Origin: B8-G4 sp033720735
GTDB lineage: Bacteria > Bacteroidota > Bacteroidia > Chitinophagales > Saprospiraceae
Direction: 5' to 3'
DNA: 6,236 bases
NCBI GenBank assembly: GCA_033720735.1
Contig: JAWWBX010000263.1
Coordinates: 1-6,236, forward strand
Shown here: one piece after another, positions 1 through 6,219 of the stretch
How the letters are laid out: each line of letters begins with the position of its first letter
Position numbering within the stretch: the first letter of the stretch is position 1
Notes under the pieces: model-generated
Told to the model about the DNA's origin: nothing
Database searches by the model: none
What the model saw: only the letters and a program-made list of their open reading frames with translations
Position numbers and translations under genes: made by a program

Positions 1-1170
1 GAGGATGCGATCGATGACGGATCCTGGGACACCTGCGGCCCTCTGTTTTTCGACACAGATGTGACCACATTCGACTGTGGCGATCTGGGCGACAATGTGG
101 TGCTGATGTCGGTTTCTGATGGTTCGGGCAATGTGAACAACAGCAATGCGTGCAGTGGTGTGGTGACCGTGATCGACACCTTGGCTCCGGTGGTTCTTTC
201 CTGCCCTTTGGATACGATGATCCCGTTGCCGAATGGTGGGAACTGTGAGATCCAGGTCATCTACAACTTGCCTGAAGCAACAGACAATTGCGGGGTCTCA
301 GAGATTGTTCTTGCAGGTGGGTCCGGTAGTGGAAACTTCTTTCCGATCGGGATACATACTGAGACATATGTGATCACCGATGTAGCTGGAAATACAAGTA
401 TTTGCACCTTCGTGATCGAAGTATTCTCAGACCAATCTGATTCCGATGGTGATTCAGTGCCTAACAGTTGCGACCAATGTCCGGACGAGGATGATCTTTT
501 GGATACAGATAGCGATGGGATACCGGACTGCCTTGATCCGTGTCCATTCGATCCGGACATGACGGATACCGACGGCGATGAAATTCATGACGTCTGCGAC
601 AATTGCCCGGACGAGGCCAACAGCAATCAGAAGGACAAAGACGGCGACGGTGTGGGTGACGCTTGTGACATGTGCGATGGCGAAGACGACACCATTGATA
701 CAGATGGGGACGGTTTTCCTGATTGCGCAGATCCATGTCCGTTTAACGCGGACACCACGGATACAGACGGAGATGGGATACATGATGTCTGCGACAACTG
801 TCCACTGGTTGCCAATGACAAACAAAAAGACAAAGACGGCGACGGGATTGGCGACGCATGTGATCCGGATCCCCTCATCATCTTTCCCGGTTCGGAGGTG
901 GGTGATGCAGATGTTGCCAATGTCTATCCAAATCCAACGACGGACATCGTTCGTATCCGCTTTGAAGAATCAATAGAGGGGAAAGCGACTGTCAGGATTT
1001 ACAACGGGATGGGAGTGCTTATCGTGGCGAAGCAATATGACGTGATCAACGCGTTTGAAACGATAGAGCTTTCACTTCGGAAGGAGCAGTGTACGCCAGG
1101 TGTTTATCTGGTCCATGGGGCGACGCAGACGCAACACTTTGTCCATACGGTGATCCTCATGGATCGCTGA
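1..1170 (+). CDS. Secreted HYR/thrombospondin type 3 repeat protein with T9SS C-terminal sorting domain (5' end missing)
   Basis: The frame is open from base 1, so the true start and signal peptide lie upstream; 389 codons are visible. Residues 1-60 are the end of one Ig-like repeat of the kind common in Bacteroidota surface proteins ('TFDCGDLGDNVV', then a 'VTVIDTLAP' linker). Residues about 61-143 form a HYR-like domain ('APVVLSCP', 'PEATDNCGV', 'YVITDVAGN'). Residues 145-288 are Asp/Cys-rich thrombospondin type 3 calcium-binding repeats. Residues about 305-389 are a T9SS type A sorting domain beginning with 'VYPNPTTD' and containing 'GVYLVHG'. By family knowledge such proteins cross the outer membrane through the type IX system and are released or anchored on the surface. 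The role is probably adhesive or structural; no catalytic domain is visible, though one could lie upstream. The gene ends in TGA and is followed by a strong terminator hairpin. Confidence is high for domain content and low for biological function. Confidence 0.93.
   Translation, partial: EDAIDDGSWDTCGPLFFDTDVTTFDCGDLGDNVVLMSVSDGSGNVNNSNACSGVVTVIDTLAPVVLSCPLDTMIPLPNGGNCEIQVIYNLPEATDNCGVSEIVLAGGSGSGNFFPIGIHTETYVITDVAGNTSICTFVIEVFSDQSDSDGDSVPNSCDQCPDEDDLLDTDSDGIPDCLDPCPFDPDMTDTDGDEIHDVCDNCPDEANSNQKDKDGDGVGDACDMCDGEDDTIDTDGDGFPDCADPCPFNADTTDTDGDGIHDVCDNCPLVANDKQKDKDGDGIGDACDPDPLIIFPGSEVGDADVANVYPNPTTDIVRIRFEESIEGKATVRIYNGMGVLIVAKQYDVINAFETIELSLRKEQCTPGVYLVHGATQTQHFVHTVILMDR
469..858 (+). repeat. 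Two tandem 65-residue thrombospondin type 3 units (195 bp each)
   Basis: Bases 469-663 and 664-858 encode two 65-residue units that match without gaps at about 48 of 65 positions by manual comparison. Each unit carries the same series of calcium-binding Asp motifs ('DTDGDG', 'DKDGDG') and the same cysteine pattern ('CDNCP', 'DPCPF', 'GDACD'). A partial unit ('DSDGDSVPNSC') precedes them at about 433-468, and a short 'CDPDP' remnant follows. The DNA has diverged at many third positions, so this is an old duplication. In this family the repeats fold around Ca2+ ions and form stiff spacers on exported proteins. Confidence 0.85.
913..1167 (+). other. T9SS type A C-terminal sorting domain
   Basis: This is the last 85 or so residues of the secreted protein. 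It opens with 'ANVYPNPTTDIVRIRF', continues with a 'VRIYNGMGVLI' strand and ends with 'CTPGVYLVHG' followed by a final beta strand. This order matches the Por secretion-system C-terminal domain that targets cargo to the type IX machinery. The domain is normally cleaved after export. It is the main evidence for assigning the window to Bacteroidota. Confidence 0.9.
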
Positions 1171-1203
1171 TCAACTTACACAAAGTACCCAGTACACCTT
1201 TTT

Positions 1204-1244
1204 GTGAGAGCGCTGCATGCCTGACATGTGGTGCTCTCACTTTT
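1204..1244 (+). terminator. Rho-independent terminator of the T9SS cargo gene
   Basis: A 16-bp uninterrupted stem pairs bases 1204-1219 with 1225-1240 around a 5-nt loop (CCTGA), and TTTT follows at 1241-1244. Three pairs are G-U in the plus-strand transcript and would become A-C mismatches in a minus-strand transcript, so the hairpin is optimised for plus-strand reading. It starts 34 bases after the TGA of the secreted protein gene. The U-run is short, but the stem is long. It may also help block read-through into the convergent operon. Confidence 0.75.
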
Positions 1245-1397
1245 GAAGTGAATTGCGAAACTGGCATGAGGGCCGTACTGTCCAGTTCGTCAATATCCGG
1301 CTGGCCTTCAAACGTGATCACATGAGAGGGCAATGGTGAGCGAGTGTATCAGACGCGCGTACTACATCGGCGTGAAGACCGAGTCACCGGCGCACCT

Positions 1398-2606
1398 CTA
1401 CTGCACTACCAGGCGTCCATCTCTCACCCAAACTTCATCCCTGACGGTGACAGTTGCATCCGTAAAGAAATTCCAGCGGACGTAACCCCCGCCGACATTA
1501 CCTCCCAACTCGGTGTTGTCGCCCAGCGAGAGGCGCACCACTCCCGCACCGTAACCATAGTACGGGATCCAGGGGTTCTCGGCAGGAATGGCCAGCAGGG
1601 GGTTGAAGCCCAGGGCGAATTCGCGGAAGGAACGTGCTGCTGCGCCGCCCCGATCGAGTTCAGCCTGGACGGCCTCTGACCCTGAATCCGCGGACCAGTC
1701 GGTCAGCTTGCCTGCCTTGAACATCATGCGCAGTCCGGTCACCCGGGTGCCGTTCCAGTCGCTGTCCGGAAAGCGGATCACTCCATTGACTGTCGATTCA
1801 ACGGGTGCTACCCGGACGGCCCCCGCGGGCAGCTCGATCTCGCGGTCAATGAGGTTTTTGGCTCTCCGTGCACGGACTGCAGAGGCGTCGCCGTCCTGGC
1901 GGGTAACTGGCCGGTCACCGATGCGAAAGGTGATATCCGTGCCTGCGGGCGTTGTCACGTTGACCGGCACCCCGCGTGCATCGGCCTCAAACAACTTCTG
2001 CATTTGGCCCAGCCGATTGTAATCCGTGGCGAGCAGGGCGTGCTGGTAAACCGTGTTCACTGTTTCGTCAATGGGTTTTTCTGACAAGTCGAGTTCGTAG
2101 GCTCCCGACCAGTGGAAGTGAATGGTACGGATCGGGCCACTGGTCAGCACATTCTGGATCGACCGGTAAGCGAGGTCCGACGGTTGGGCGCCGGGCATCA
2201 TAATGCCTAGGTCGATGGTGCTGAAATATTCTTCCAGCTCTCTTTGGTTCTTGCCTTCGGCGCCGTTGGTATAGGAGGTGGCCCATTCGGGTGGTTGGGT
2301 CTGGGTCACCGAGATCGCTCCGAGATCCTCTGCTCCAGCGGCTTTGACGCCATTTCTGATGAGGCTGATCAACGGGTCGAACTGACCCGGGCTACCCACG
2401 AGTAGTACTTTCTCGCCCGTTTGGAGGGCTGCCCGCTCAAGGATTTTGCTGGCCATGGCCTCCCACTGGAAGGTGAACCCGGCCGGTATGACCAACGGCT
2501 CTTCGGACTCCGGGGCGGTTTTCGGTTGGGATGGCGAACATGACACCGACATCATAATGCCGAGAAGAGATAACAAAAGGCCTGTGTTGAACAATTGCCT
2601 GGTCAT
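1398..2606 (-). CDS. Exported lipoprotein related to M29 aminopeptidases, probably non-catalytic
   Basis: The 402-residue product begins with a lipoprotein-type signal: a hydrophobic stretch at residues 5-20, then 'SVSC' with Cys23 as the likely lipidated residue. Ser at -3 departs from the classic lipobox but resembles relaxed Bacteroidota ones. Residues about 45-200 look like an alpha/beta N-terminal domain ('EKVLLVGSP', 'DLGIMM'). Residues 205-402 carry M29 landmarks: 'NVTTPAGTDITF' (216-227), 'ELPAGAVRVAPVESTVNG' (258-275), 'REFALGFNP' (328-336), 'GVVRLSLG' (355-362), 'ELGGN' (366-370), 'RWN' (377-379) and the closing 'VWVRDGRLVV'. In active M29 enzymes these positions read LPxGE, GELxxGxN, GTxHLALG and HWD. 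Here the metal ligands are Ala263, Arg358, Arg377 and Asn379, and only Glu329 is kept, so zinc or cobalt peptidase activity is unlikely. The start overlaps the stop of the ASCH gene (ATGA), which points to translational coupling. It is the last gene of a minus-strand cluster. The family assignment comes from motif memory and is fairly firm; the function is unknown. Confidence 0.8.
   Translation of the reverse strand: MTRQLFNTGLLLSLLGIMMSVSCSPSQPKTAPESEEPLVIPAGFTFQWEAMASKILERAALQTGEKVLLVGSPGQFDPLISLIRNGVKAAGAEDLGAISVTQTQPPEWATSYTNGAEGKNQRELEEYFSTIDLGIMMPGAQPSDLAYRSIQNVLTSGPIRTIHFHWSGAYELDLSEKPIDETVNTVYQHALLATDYNRLGQMQKLFEADARGVPVNVTTPAGTDITFRIGDRPVTRQDGDASAVRARRAKNLIDREIELPAGAVRVAPVESTVNGVIRFPDSDWNGTRVTGLRMMFKAGKLTDWSADSGSEAVQAELDRGGAAARSFREFALGFNPLLAIPAENPWIPYYGYGAGVVRLSLGDNTELGGNVGGGYVRWNFFTDATVTVRDEVWVRDGRLVVQ
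2603..2606 (-). promoter_or_regulatory. ATGA stop/start overlap (translational coupling)
   Basis: On the minus strand the ATG of the lipoprotein gene overlaps the TGA of the ASCH/winged-helix gene by four bases. The bases just upstream of the ATG (AAATCCAATCC) contain no Shine-Dalgarno sequence, so re-initiation by ribosomes finishing the upstream gene is the simplest way to start the lipoprotein. This ties production of the two proteins together. Confidence 0.75.
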
Positions 2607-3214
2607 GGATTGGATTTGTCTGATTTGATCTGTGCAAGATACGCTGTCCCACGGGGTGACAGCTGGTACCCCACTTCAAGGCTGATCGTGAGCCCGAGTG
2701 CTTTGAGCTTCCGGATGTTGCCTTTCAGCCAAAACCGATCGACATCCATGCGTTCTGCCAGGCTGGTTGACACTTCGCCGGGATGGTCGCGGATGAGCTC
2801 CAGGATCCGGAACGCCCAGGGGCCATGCTTGCTCCTGCGGTCAAAGCCGTCCAGTTTGCCCGTGATCGTCGTGATCTCTTCCGGTGAAAGATCTGTATTC
2901 CGGCGCAAGGCGATACGCGGATCGGCCCCGCCAAAGGCAACCTGTACGCGGTAGAGCTGGCCGGCCCGGCTGGCAAGCGTATTTTTTAGGTTGGCGAGGT
3001 CTTGCCAGCCCGCTGCACGCAGATTCTCGTCAGTGATCTCATCCTCGGCAATCGCGTCCACTGACTCGATGTTGAGCACGCCAATCCGTGTTTTGAGCGT
3101 CCCGCCAGCTTTCACTGTGGGGCGTTTCCATTTGCGGAAGACAACGGTGATCTCACCGGACTTGATTTTGTCGAGTGTTTCTTTGCGCAACAGCATACCT
3201 GCCAATTTCGGCAC
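2603..3214 (-). CDS. ASCH-like (PUA-fold) plus winged-helix protein, uncharacterised
   Basis: The 203-residue product has two parts. Residues about 7-105 resemble an ASCH/PUA-like domain: 'LLRKETLDKIKSGEITVVFR', then 'KWKRPTVKAGGTLKTRIG' and a 'YRVQVAFGGADPR' strand; proteins of this fold usually bind RNA or modified nucleotides. Residues about 132-195 form a winged-helix unit ('ILELIRDHPG', 'STSLAERM', 'NIRKLKALGLTISLEVGY', 'LSPRGTAYL'). I recall similar two-domain proteins annotated only as 'ASCH domain-containing', especially in Actinobacteria; their function is not established to my knowledge. The listed start is GTG (3212-3214). An ATG six codons inside (3194-3196) is a credible alternative because the recognisable domain begins there; neither has a good ribosome binding site. 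The gene lies 19 nt after the GNAT gene and overlaps the lipoprotein gene by 4 nt. A nucleic-acid-binding regulatory role is an inference. Confidence 0.8.
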   Translation of the reverse strand: MPKLAGMLLRKETLDKIKSGEITVVFRKWKRPTVKAGGTLKTRIGVLNIESVDAIAEDEITDENLRAAGWQDLANLKNTLASRAGQLYRVQVAFGGADPRIALRRNTDLSPEEITTITGKLDGFDRRSKHGPWAFRILELIRDHPGEVSTSLAERMDVDRFWLKGNIRKLKALGLTISLEVGYQLSPRGTAYLAQIKSDKSNP

Positions 3215-3233
3215 TCATCGTGTGGTCACCAAA

Positions 3234-3785
3234 TTAGCACGCATTCGAGTCGTTCTCATTTGACCATTGAATGCGGGTTAGTGAGTAACGCCGGTCAGTG
3301 CATTTCAAATCTTCGTTGTAGTACTCCTTGTCAAACAAGAAGCTCGAACGATCAAGAATCCGCACGGATGGGACATTCTCCTTGTCAACATAGGCCACCA
3401 GCTGGTCGATGTGACGCTCTTCAAAAGCGTATCTGACCAGACCTTCAGTCACCTCCAGACCGAAGCCATTGCCCCAGTAGCTCTCCATTAGGCGGTAGCC
3501 GATCTCATGTTCATCGTGCTCGTTGATGATCAATGCGCAGGTCCCGACCAGGGCATCATCTGAGCGCTGGATCACCGCCCAGACCAGGAATGACCCGTCT
3601 CCACTGGCATAGTGGCTGAGGATCTTTTCCAGATCGGCCCGGTTGCCGGCTTCGTCCTGTGATCCGCCGACATAGCGCATCACGGCAGGATCGGACTGCA
3701 TCGTGTGCAGGAACTGAAAATCCTCTGCCGTCAGCAATCTGACATACAGACGCTCTGTTTGAAACATTTGTGTCTTGCGTGACAT
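3234..3785 (-). CDS. GNAT N-acetyltransferase, RimJ/RimL type
   Basis: The 183-residue product has the normal length and order of this family: 'TERLYVRLLTAEDFQFL' at residues 10-26, 'VGTCALI' and 'EIGYRLMESYWGNGFGLEVTE' (strands and acetyl-CoA loop, residues 80-114, with Gly107 and Gly109 in the cofactor loop), and 'NVPSVRILDRSSF' (137-149), corresponding to the usual 'NxxSxxxxEKxGF'. The Lys-Leu-Gly part of that last motif is Arg-Ser-Ser here, a mild deviation. It should transfer an acetyl group from acetyl-CoA to an amine such as a protein N-terminus or small molecule; the substrate cannot be told from sequence. Met7 (3765-3767) is a possible alternative start. The gene begins 9 nt after the DoxX gene, consistent with co-transcription. 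Confidence 0.88.
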   Translation of the reverse strand: MSRKTQMFQTERLYVRLLTAEDFQFLHTMQSDPAVMRYVGGSQDEAGNRADLEKILSHYASGDGSFLVWAVIQRSDDALVGTCALIINEHDEHEIGYRLMESYWGNGFGLEVTEGLVRYAFEERHIDQLVAYVDKENVPSVRILDRSSFLFDKEYYNEDLKCTDRRYSLTRIQWSNENDSNAC

Positions 3786-3794
3786 CTGTCGGGT

Positions 3795-4148
3795 TTATCC
3801 AAATGCGATGTAGATCATCTCAATGGCGATCGCCAGGTTCTTGACAAAGTTCTGGCCCTCCATCAAACGTTTTTCGCGTTCCCTTTCGGTCCAGAAGTGA
3901 TGGATCAGACCAGCGGCGATGACGACAAAGGCGGCAAGGCCGATCGAACCAAGCTGGCGGGTGGGATAAAAGCACAGCATGACCCCACCGATGATCAGGC
4001 CGATCCCGCTGATCAGTACCATCAGTTTGGGTGAACCCAGATTCCGCTGATGGGCATATTCAGCCAGGACGCGTGAGTTGACGAGGTGGTTGATGCCGTT
4101 GAGGATAAAGAAAACGGCCAGCAGGGCGATCAGAATGGTTTTGAGCAT
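3795..4148 (-). CDS. DoxX-family small membrane protein
   Basis: The 117-residue protein has four predicted membrane segments at about residues 3-20, 42-60, 66-85 and 103-116. Family marks are 'FFILNGINHLVN' near the N-terminus, 'SGIGLIIGG' in the second segment, 'HHFW' at 83-86 and 'FVKNLA' at 101-106, all in the places expected for DoxX proteins. These are inner-membrane proteins of mostly unclear role, linked in some bacteria to quinone redox chemistry or redox-stress complexes. It is the first gene of the minus-strand cluster and is divergent from the OPT transporter. No Shine-Dalgarno sequence is seen before the ATG. The family call is firm; the function in this cluster is unknown. Confidence 0.85.
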   Translation of the reverse strand: MLKTILIALLAVFFILNGINHLVNSRVLAEYAHQRNLGSPKLMVLISGIGLIIGGVMLCFYPTRQLGSIGLAAFVVIAAGLIHHFWTEREREKRLMEGQNFVKNLAIAIEMIYIAFG

Positions 4149-4262
4149 CGAAATGGAAGATTCGTTTGGAACGAAGATAGAGATTGAATCACGGGGGAGA
4201 GCCGCTCCACCGTTGACCCCATTTTCTTATTTTGGACGCTTTCTGTCACCAACCTCACCCAG
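4149..4262. promoter_or_regulatory. Divergent intergenic region expected to hold both promoters
   Basis: These 114 bp separate the DoxX-led operon (minus) from the OPT gene (plus), so both promoters should be here. Compared with the Bacteroidota -7 consensus TAnnTTTG, the minus strand has TATCTTCG (plus-strand 4172-4179, one mismatch, 23 nt from the DoxX ATG), and the plus strand has TATTTTG (4228-4234, one spacer base short, 28 nt from the OPT ATG). Neither has a TTG -33 box at normal distance; a TTGAC at 4213-4217 lies too close to the plus-strand element. The location is reasonable, but the exact boxes are weak. Confidence 0.4.
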
Positions 4263-6197
4263 ATGTCTGAAGAACACAAGCCGTATATCGGTCCGGAGCG
4301 TAAACTGCCCGAAACGACGATCAAGGCGTTCATTCTTGGCGCCATTCTCTCCGTCGTACTTTCCGCTGCCAACGCCTACCTCGGTCTCTTTGCCGGGATG
4401 ACGGTGTCTGCCAGTATTCCGGCGGCAGTCCTGTCAATGGCGATCCTGCGTCTGTTCAAGAACCATAATATCCTGGAGAACAACATCGTCCAGACGTCAG
4501 CTTCAGCGGGTGAATCGCTGGCAGCCGGAGCGATCTTCACGTTTCCGGCGCTGATCTTGCTCGGCTACTGGACTGAGTTCGACTTTCTGGAGACCTTCCT
4601 CATCGCCCTCTGCGGTGGTGTACTCGGGGTGCTTTTTACCATTCCGTTACGCTCAGCGCTGATCGTCAAGCAAAAACTGAGATTCCCGGAAGGGGTGGCG
4701 ACGGCTGAAGTGCTCAAATCAGGAGAGGAAGGTGGCAAGGCGGTCAAGTACCTGATCTGGGGCGCACTGATCGGGGCCGGTATCAAATTCATCGAAGCCG
4801 GACTCAAACTGTGGAGCAGCGTGGCTGAAACAGGGGCGATCATCAGTAACAAATCCCTGGCGTACGTCGGAATGAACCTCTCTCCGGCTCTCATTGCGGT
4901 GGGATATATCGTTGGGCTGAAAATTGCCACGCTGGTCTTCCTGGGTGGTGTGATCAGTTGGTGGATCGCCATCCCCATTTACCTGGGCATCAATGGTGTG
5001 CCGGAAGGCTCGGATGCCGTGACGCTGGGCGGGCAGGTCTGGAGCACACAGATCCGCTATCTCGGTGTAGGCGCGATGGTGGTGGGCGGTCTCTGGGCAT
5101 TGGTCAGCCTGGCCGGTTCGATCAGGGATGCCCTGAAGAGCGGGATCGCTGCCCTGAAGAATAAAGTCGATTCATCCGACATCCCGCGCACAGAGCGCGA
5201 CGCGCCTATGGGCTACGTGATCATGGCGATCGGGATCATGATCGTGCCCATTTTCGTGATCTATCTCCGCGAGATCCACGATGTACCGATCACAGCCCTC
5301 ATGGCGGTGATCATGCTGATCGCCGGCTTCCTCTTCGCTGCGGTGGCGGGCTACATGGCGGGTCTGGTGGGCAGTTCAAACAATCCGATCTCCGGGGTGA
5401 CGATCGCTACGATCCTGACCTCTTCACTGATCCTGCTAGCCCTGATGGGCTCCGATGCGGCGAGCGGACCGGCGGCGGCTGTCATGATCGGCGCAGTGGT
5501 CTGTTGTGCTGCGGCCATAGCGGGTGACAACATGCAGGACCTCAAGGCCGGACATATCCTGGGCGCAACACCCCGGCGCCAGCAGATCATGCAGATGGTC
5601 GGGGTCGTCTCTGCCGCGCTGGCCATCCCGTTTGTACTCAACCTGCTGCACAAGGGCTACGGGATTGGTTCGCCGGAATTGTCGGCACCGCAGGCCTCCC
5701 TGATGGAAAGTGTCGCCCGCGGCGTGTTCCAGGGTGGTTTGCCCTGGACGATGGTGGGTATCGGGATGGGTATTGCCGTCCTGATCATCCTGCTGGACAA
5801 GTACCAGGAGCGGCGCGGCAGCAGCTGGCGCTTCCCGGTCCTGGCCGTAGCAGTCGGTCTGTACCTGCCGTTCGAGCTGGATAGCGCCATCTTTGTGGGC
5901 GGGGTCATCGCCTGGCTGGTAGCACGCTACCAGGCCAAGCGCAAGACAGCCAAAGCTGACAATTTCGCCAAAGCCGAGTCGGCCAGCAACCGCACCGGTC
6001 TTCTCCTGGCATCCGGCCTGATCACGGGAGAGGCATTGATCGGCATCCTGCTGGCAGTCCCCATCGTACTCACCGAGGGCAGACAGATCTTCCAGATCGT
6101 GGACCAGCCCGTGACGAGTTTGCTGGGGTTGGCGGTGGTGATCGCCGTGTGTTACTGGCTGTACAATCATGCGCGCAAGAGCTTCGACGAGGCGTAA
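4263..6197 (+). CDS. OPT-family oligopeptide transporter
   Basis: The 644-residue polytopic inner-membrane protein has about 16 hydrophobic segments, the usual size for bacterial OPT proteins. The N-terminus 'KPYIGPERKLPETTIKAFILG' is typical and supports this ATG, although no Shine-Dalgarno precedes it. Family marks are 'NAYLGLFAGMTVSASIPAAV' (37-56), 'NNIVQTSASAGES' (73-85), 'FPEGVATAEVL' (141-151), 'SSNNPISG' (371-378), 'GDNMQDLKAGHILGATPRRQQ' (421-441) and 'PFELDSAIFVGG' (535-547). Family members import oligopeptides or metal chelates, most likely by proton symport; the substrate here cannot be assigned. A charged loop at about 554-577 links the last transmembrane block. The gene is complete, stands alone on this strand and is divergent from the DoxX operon. 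Confidence 0.95.
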   Translation: MSEEHKPYIGPERKLPETTIKAFILGAILSVVLSAANAYLGLFAGMTVSASIPAAVLSMAILRLFKNHNILENNIVQTSASAGESLAAGAIFTFPALILLGYWTEFDFLETFLIALCGGVLGVLFTIPLRSALIVKQKLRFPEGVATAEVLKSGEEGGKAVKYLIWGALIGAGIKFIEAGLKLWSSVAETGAIISNKSLAYVGMNLSPALIAVGYIVGLKIATLVFLGGVISWWIAIPIYLGINGVPEGSDAVTLGGQVWSTQIRYLGVGAMVVGGLWALVSLAGSIRDALKSGIAALKNKVDSSDIPRTERDAPMGYVIMAIGIMIVPIFVIYLREIHDVPITALMAVIMLIAGFLFAAVAGYMAGLVGSSNNPISGVTIATILTSSLILLALMGSDAASGPAAAVMIGAVVCCAAAIAGDNMQDLKAGHILGATPRRQQIMQMVGVVSAALAIPFVLNLLHKGYGIGSPELSAPQASLMESVARGVFQGGLPWTMVGIGMGIAVLIILLDKYQERRGSSWRFPVLAVAVGLYLPFELDSAIFVGGVIAWLVARYQAKRKTAKADNFAKAESASNRTGLLLASGLITGEALIGILLAVPIVLTEGRQIFQIVDQPVTSLLGLAVVIAVCYWLYNHARKSFDEA

Positions 6198-6199
6198 AT

Positions 6200-6219
6200 C
6201 GGGACTGAACTTCAGCCCG
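6200..6219 (+). terminator. Short hairpin just after the OPT stop codon, possible terminator
   Basis: CGGG-A-CTG pairs with CAGCCCG around an AACTT loop, giving a 7-bp stem with one bulged A at 6204, starting 3 nt after the TAA. No T-run follows (CTCGCAAGGG), so intrinsic termination is doubtful. It could instead protect the 3' end or form part of a longer signal cut by the window edge. Confidence 0.3.

Noticed and set aside
454..825. Several minus- and plus-strand open frames over the Asp-rich repeats
   Set aside because: They arise because the repetitive GAT/GAC-rich codons lack stops in other frames. The translations are low-complexity and the real frame has clear thrombospondin type 3 motifs.
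1256..1289. CGAA-a-CTGG/CCAGTTCG inverted repeat downstream of the lipoprotein gene, as a minus-strand terminator
   Set aside because: The 8-bp stem has a bulge, a 17-nt loop and no T-run in minus orientation, and it lies over 100 bp past the stop. Too weak to annotate.
1089..1325. A 78-codon plus-strand frame spanning the end of the T9SS gene and the terminator
   Set aside because: It overlaps the sorting domain in another frame and runs through the terminator hairpin, with no ribosome binding site or domain.
1588..2022. A 144-codon plus-strand frame opposite the lipoprotein gene
   Set aside because: It is antisense to a frame with a signal peptide and recognisable family motifs, and its own translation has no domain character.
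1398..2606. The lipoprotein gene as an active M29 aminopeptidase
   Set aside because: Overall similarity would lead automatic annotation to this, but four of the five metal-ligand positions I can align are replaced by residues that cannot serve the same role.
5436..6170. A 244-codon open frame on the minus strand within the OPT gene
   Set aside because: It lies wholly antisense to a strongly conserved transporter. Its translation is rich in Gln, His, Asp and Arg with no recognisable domain, as expected of a mirror frame of GC-rich membrane-protein codons.
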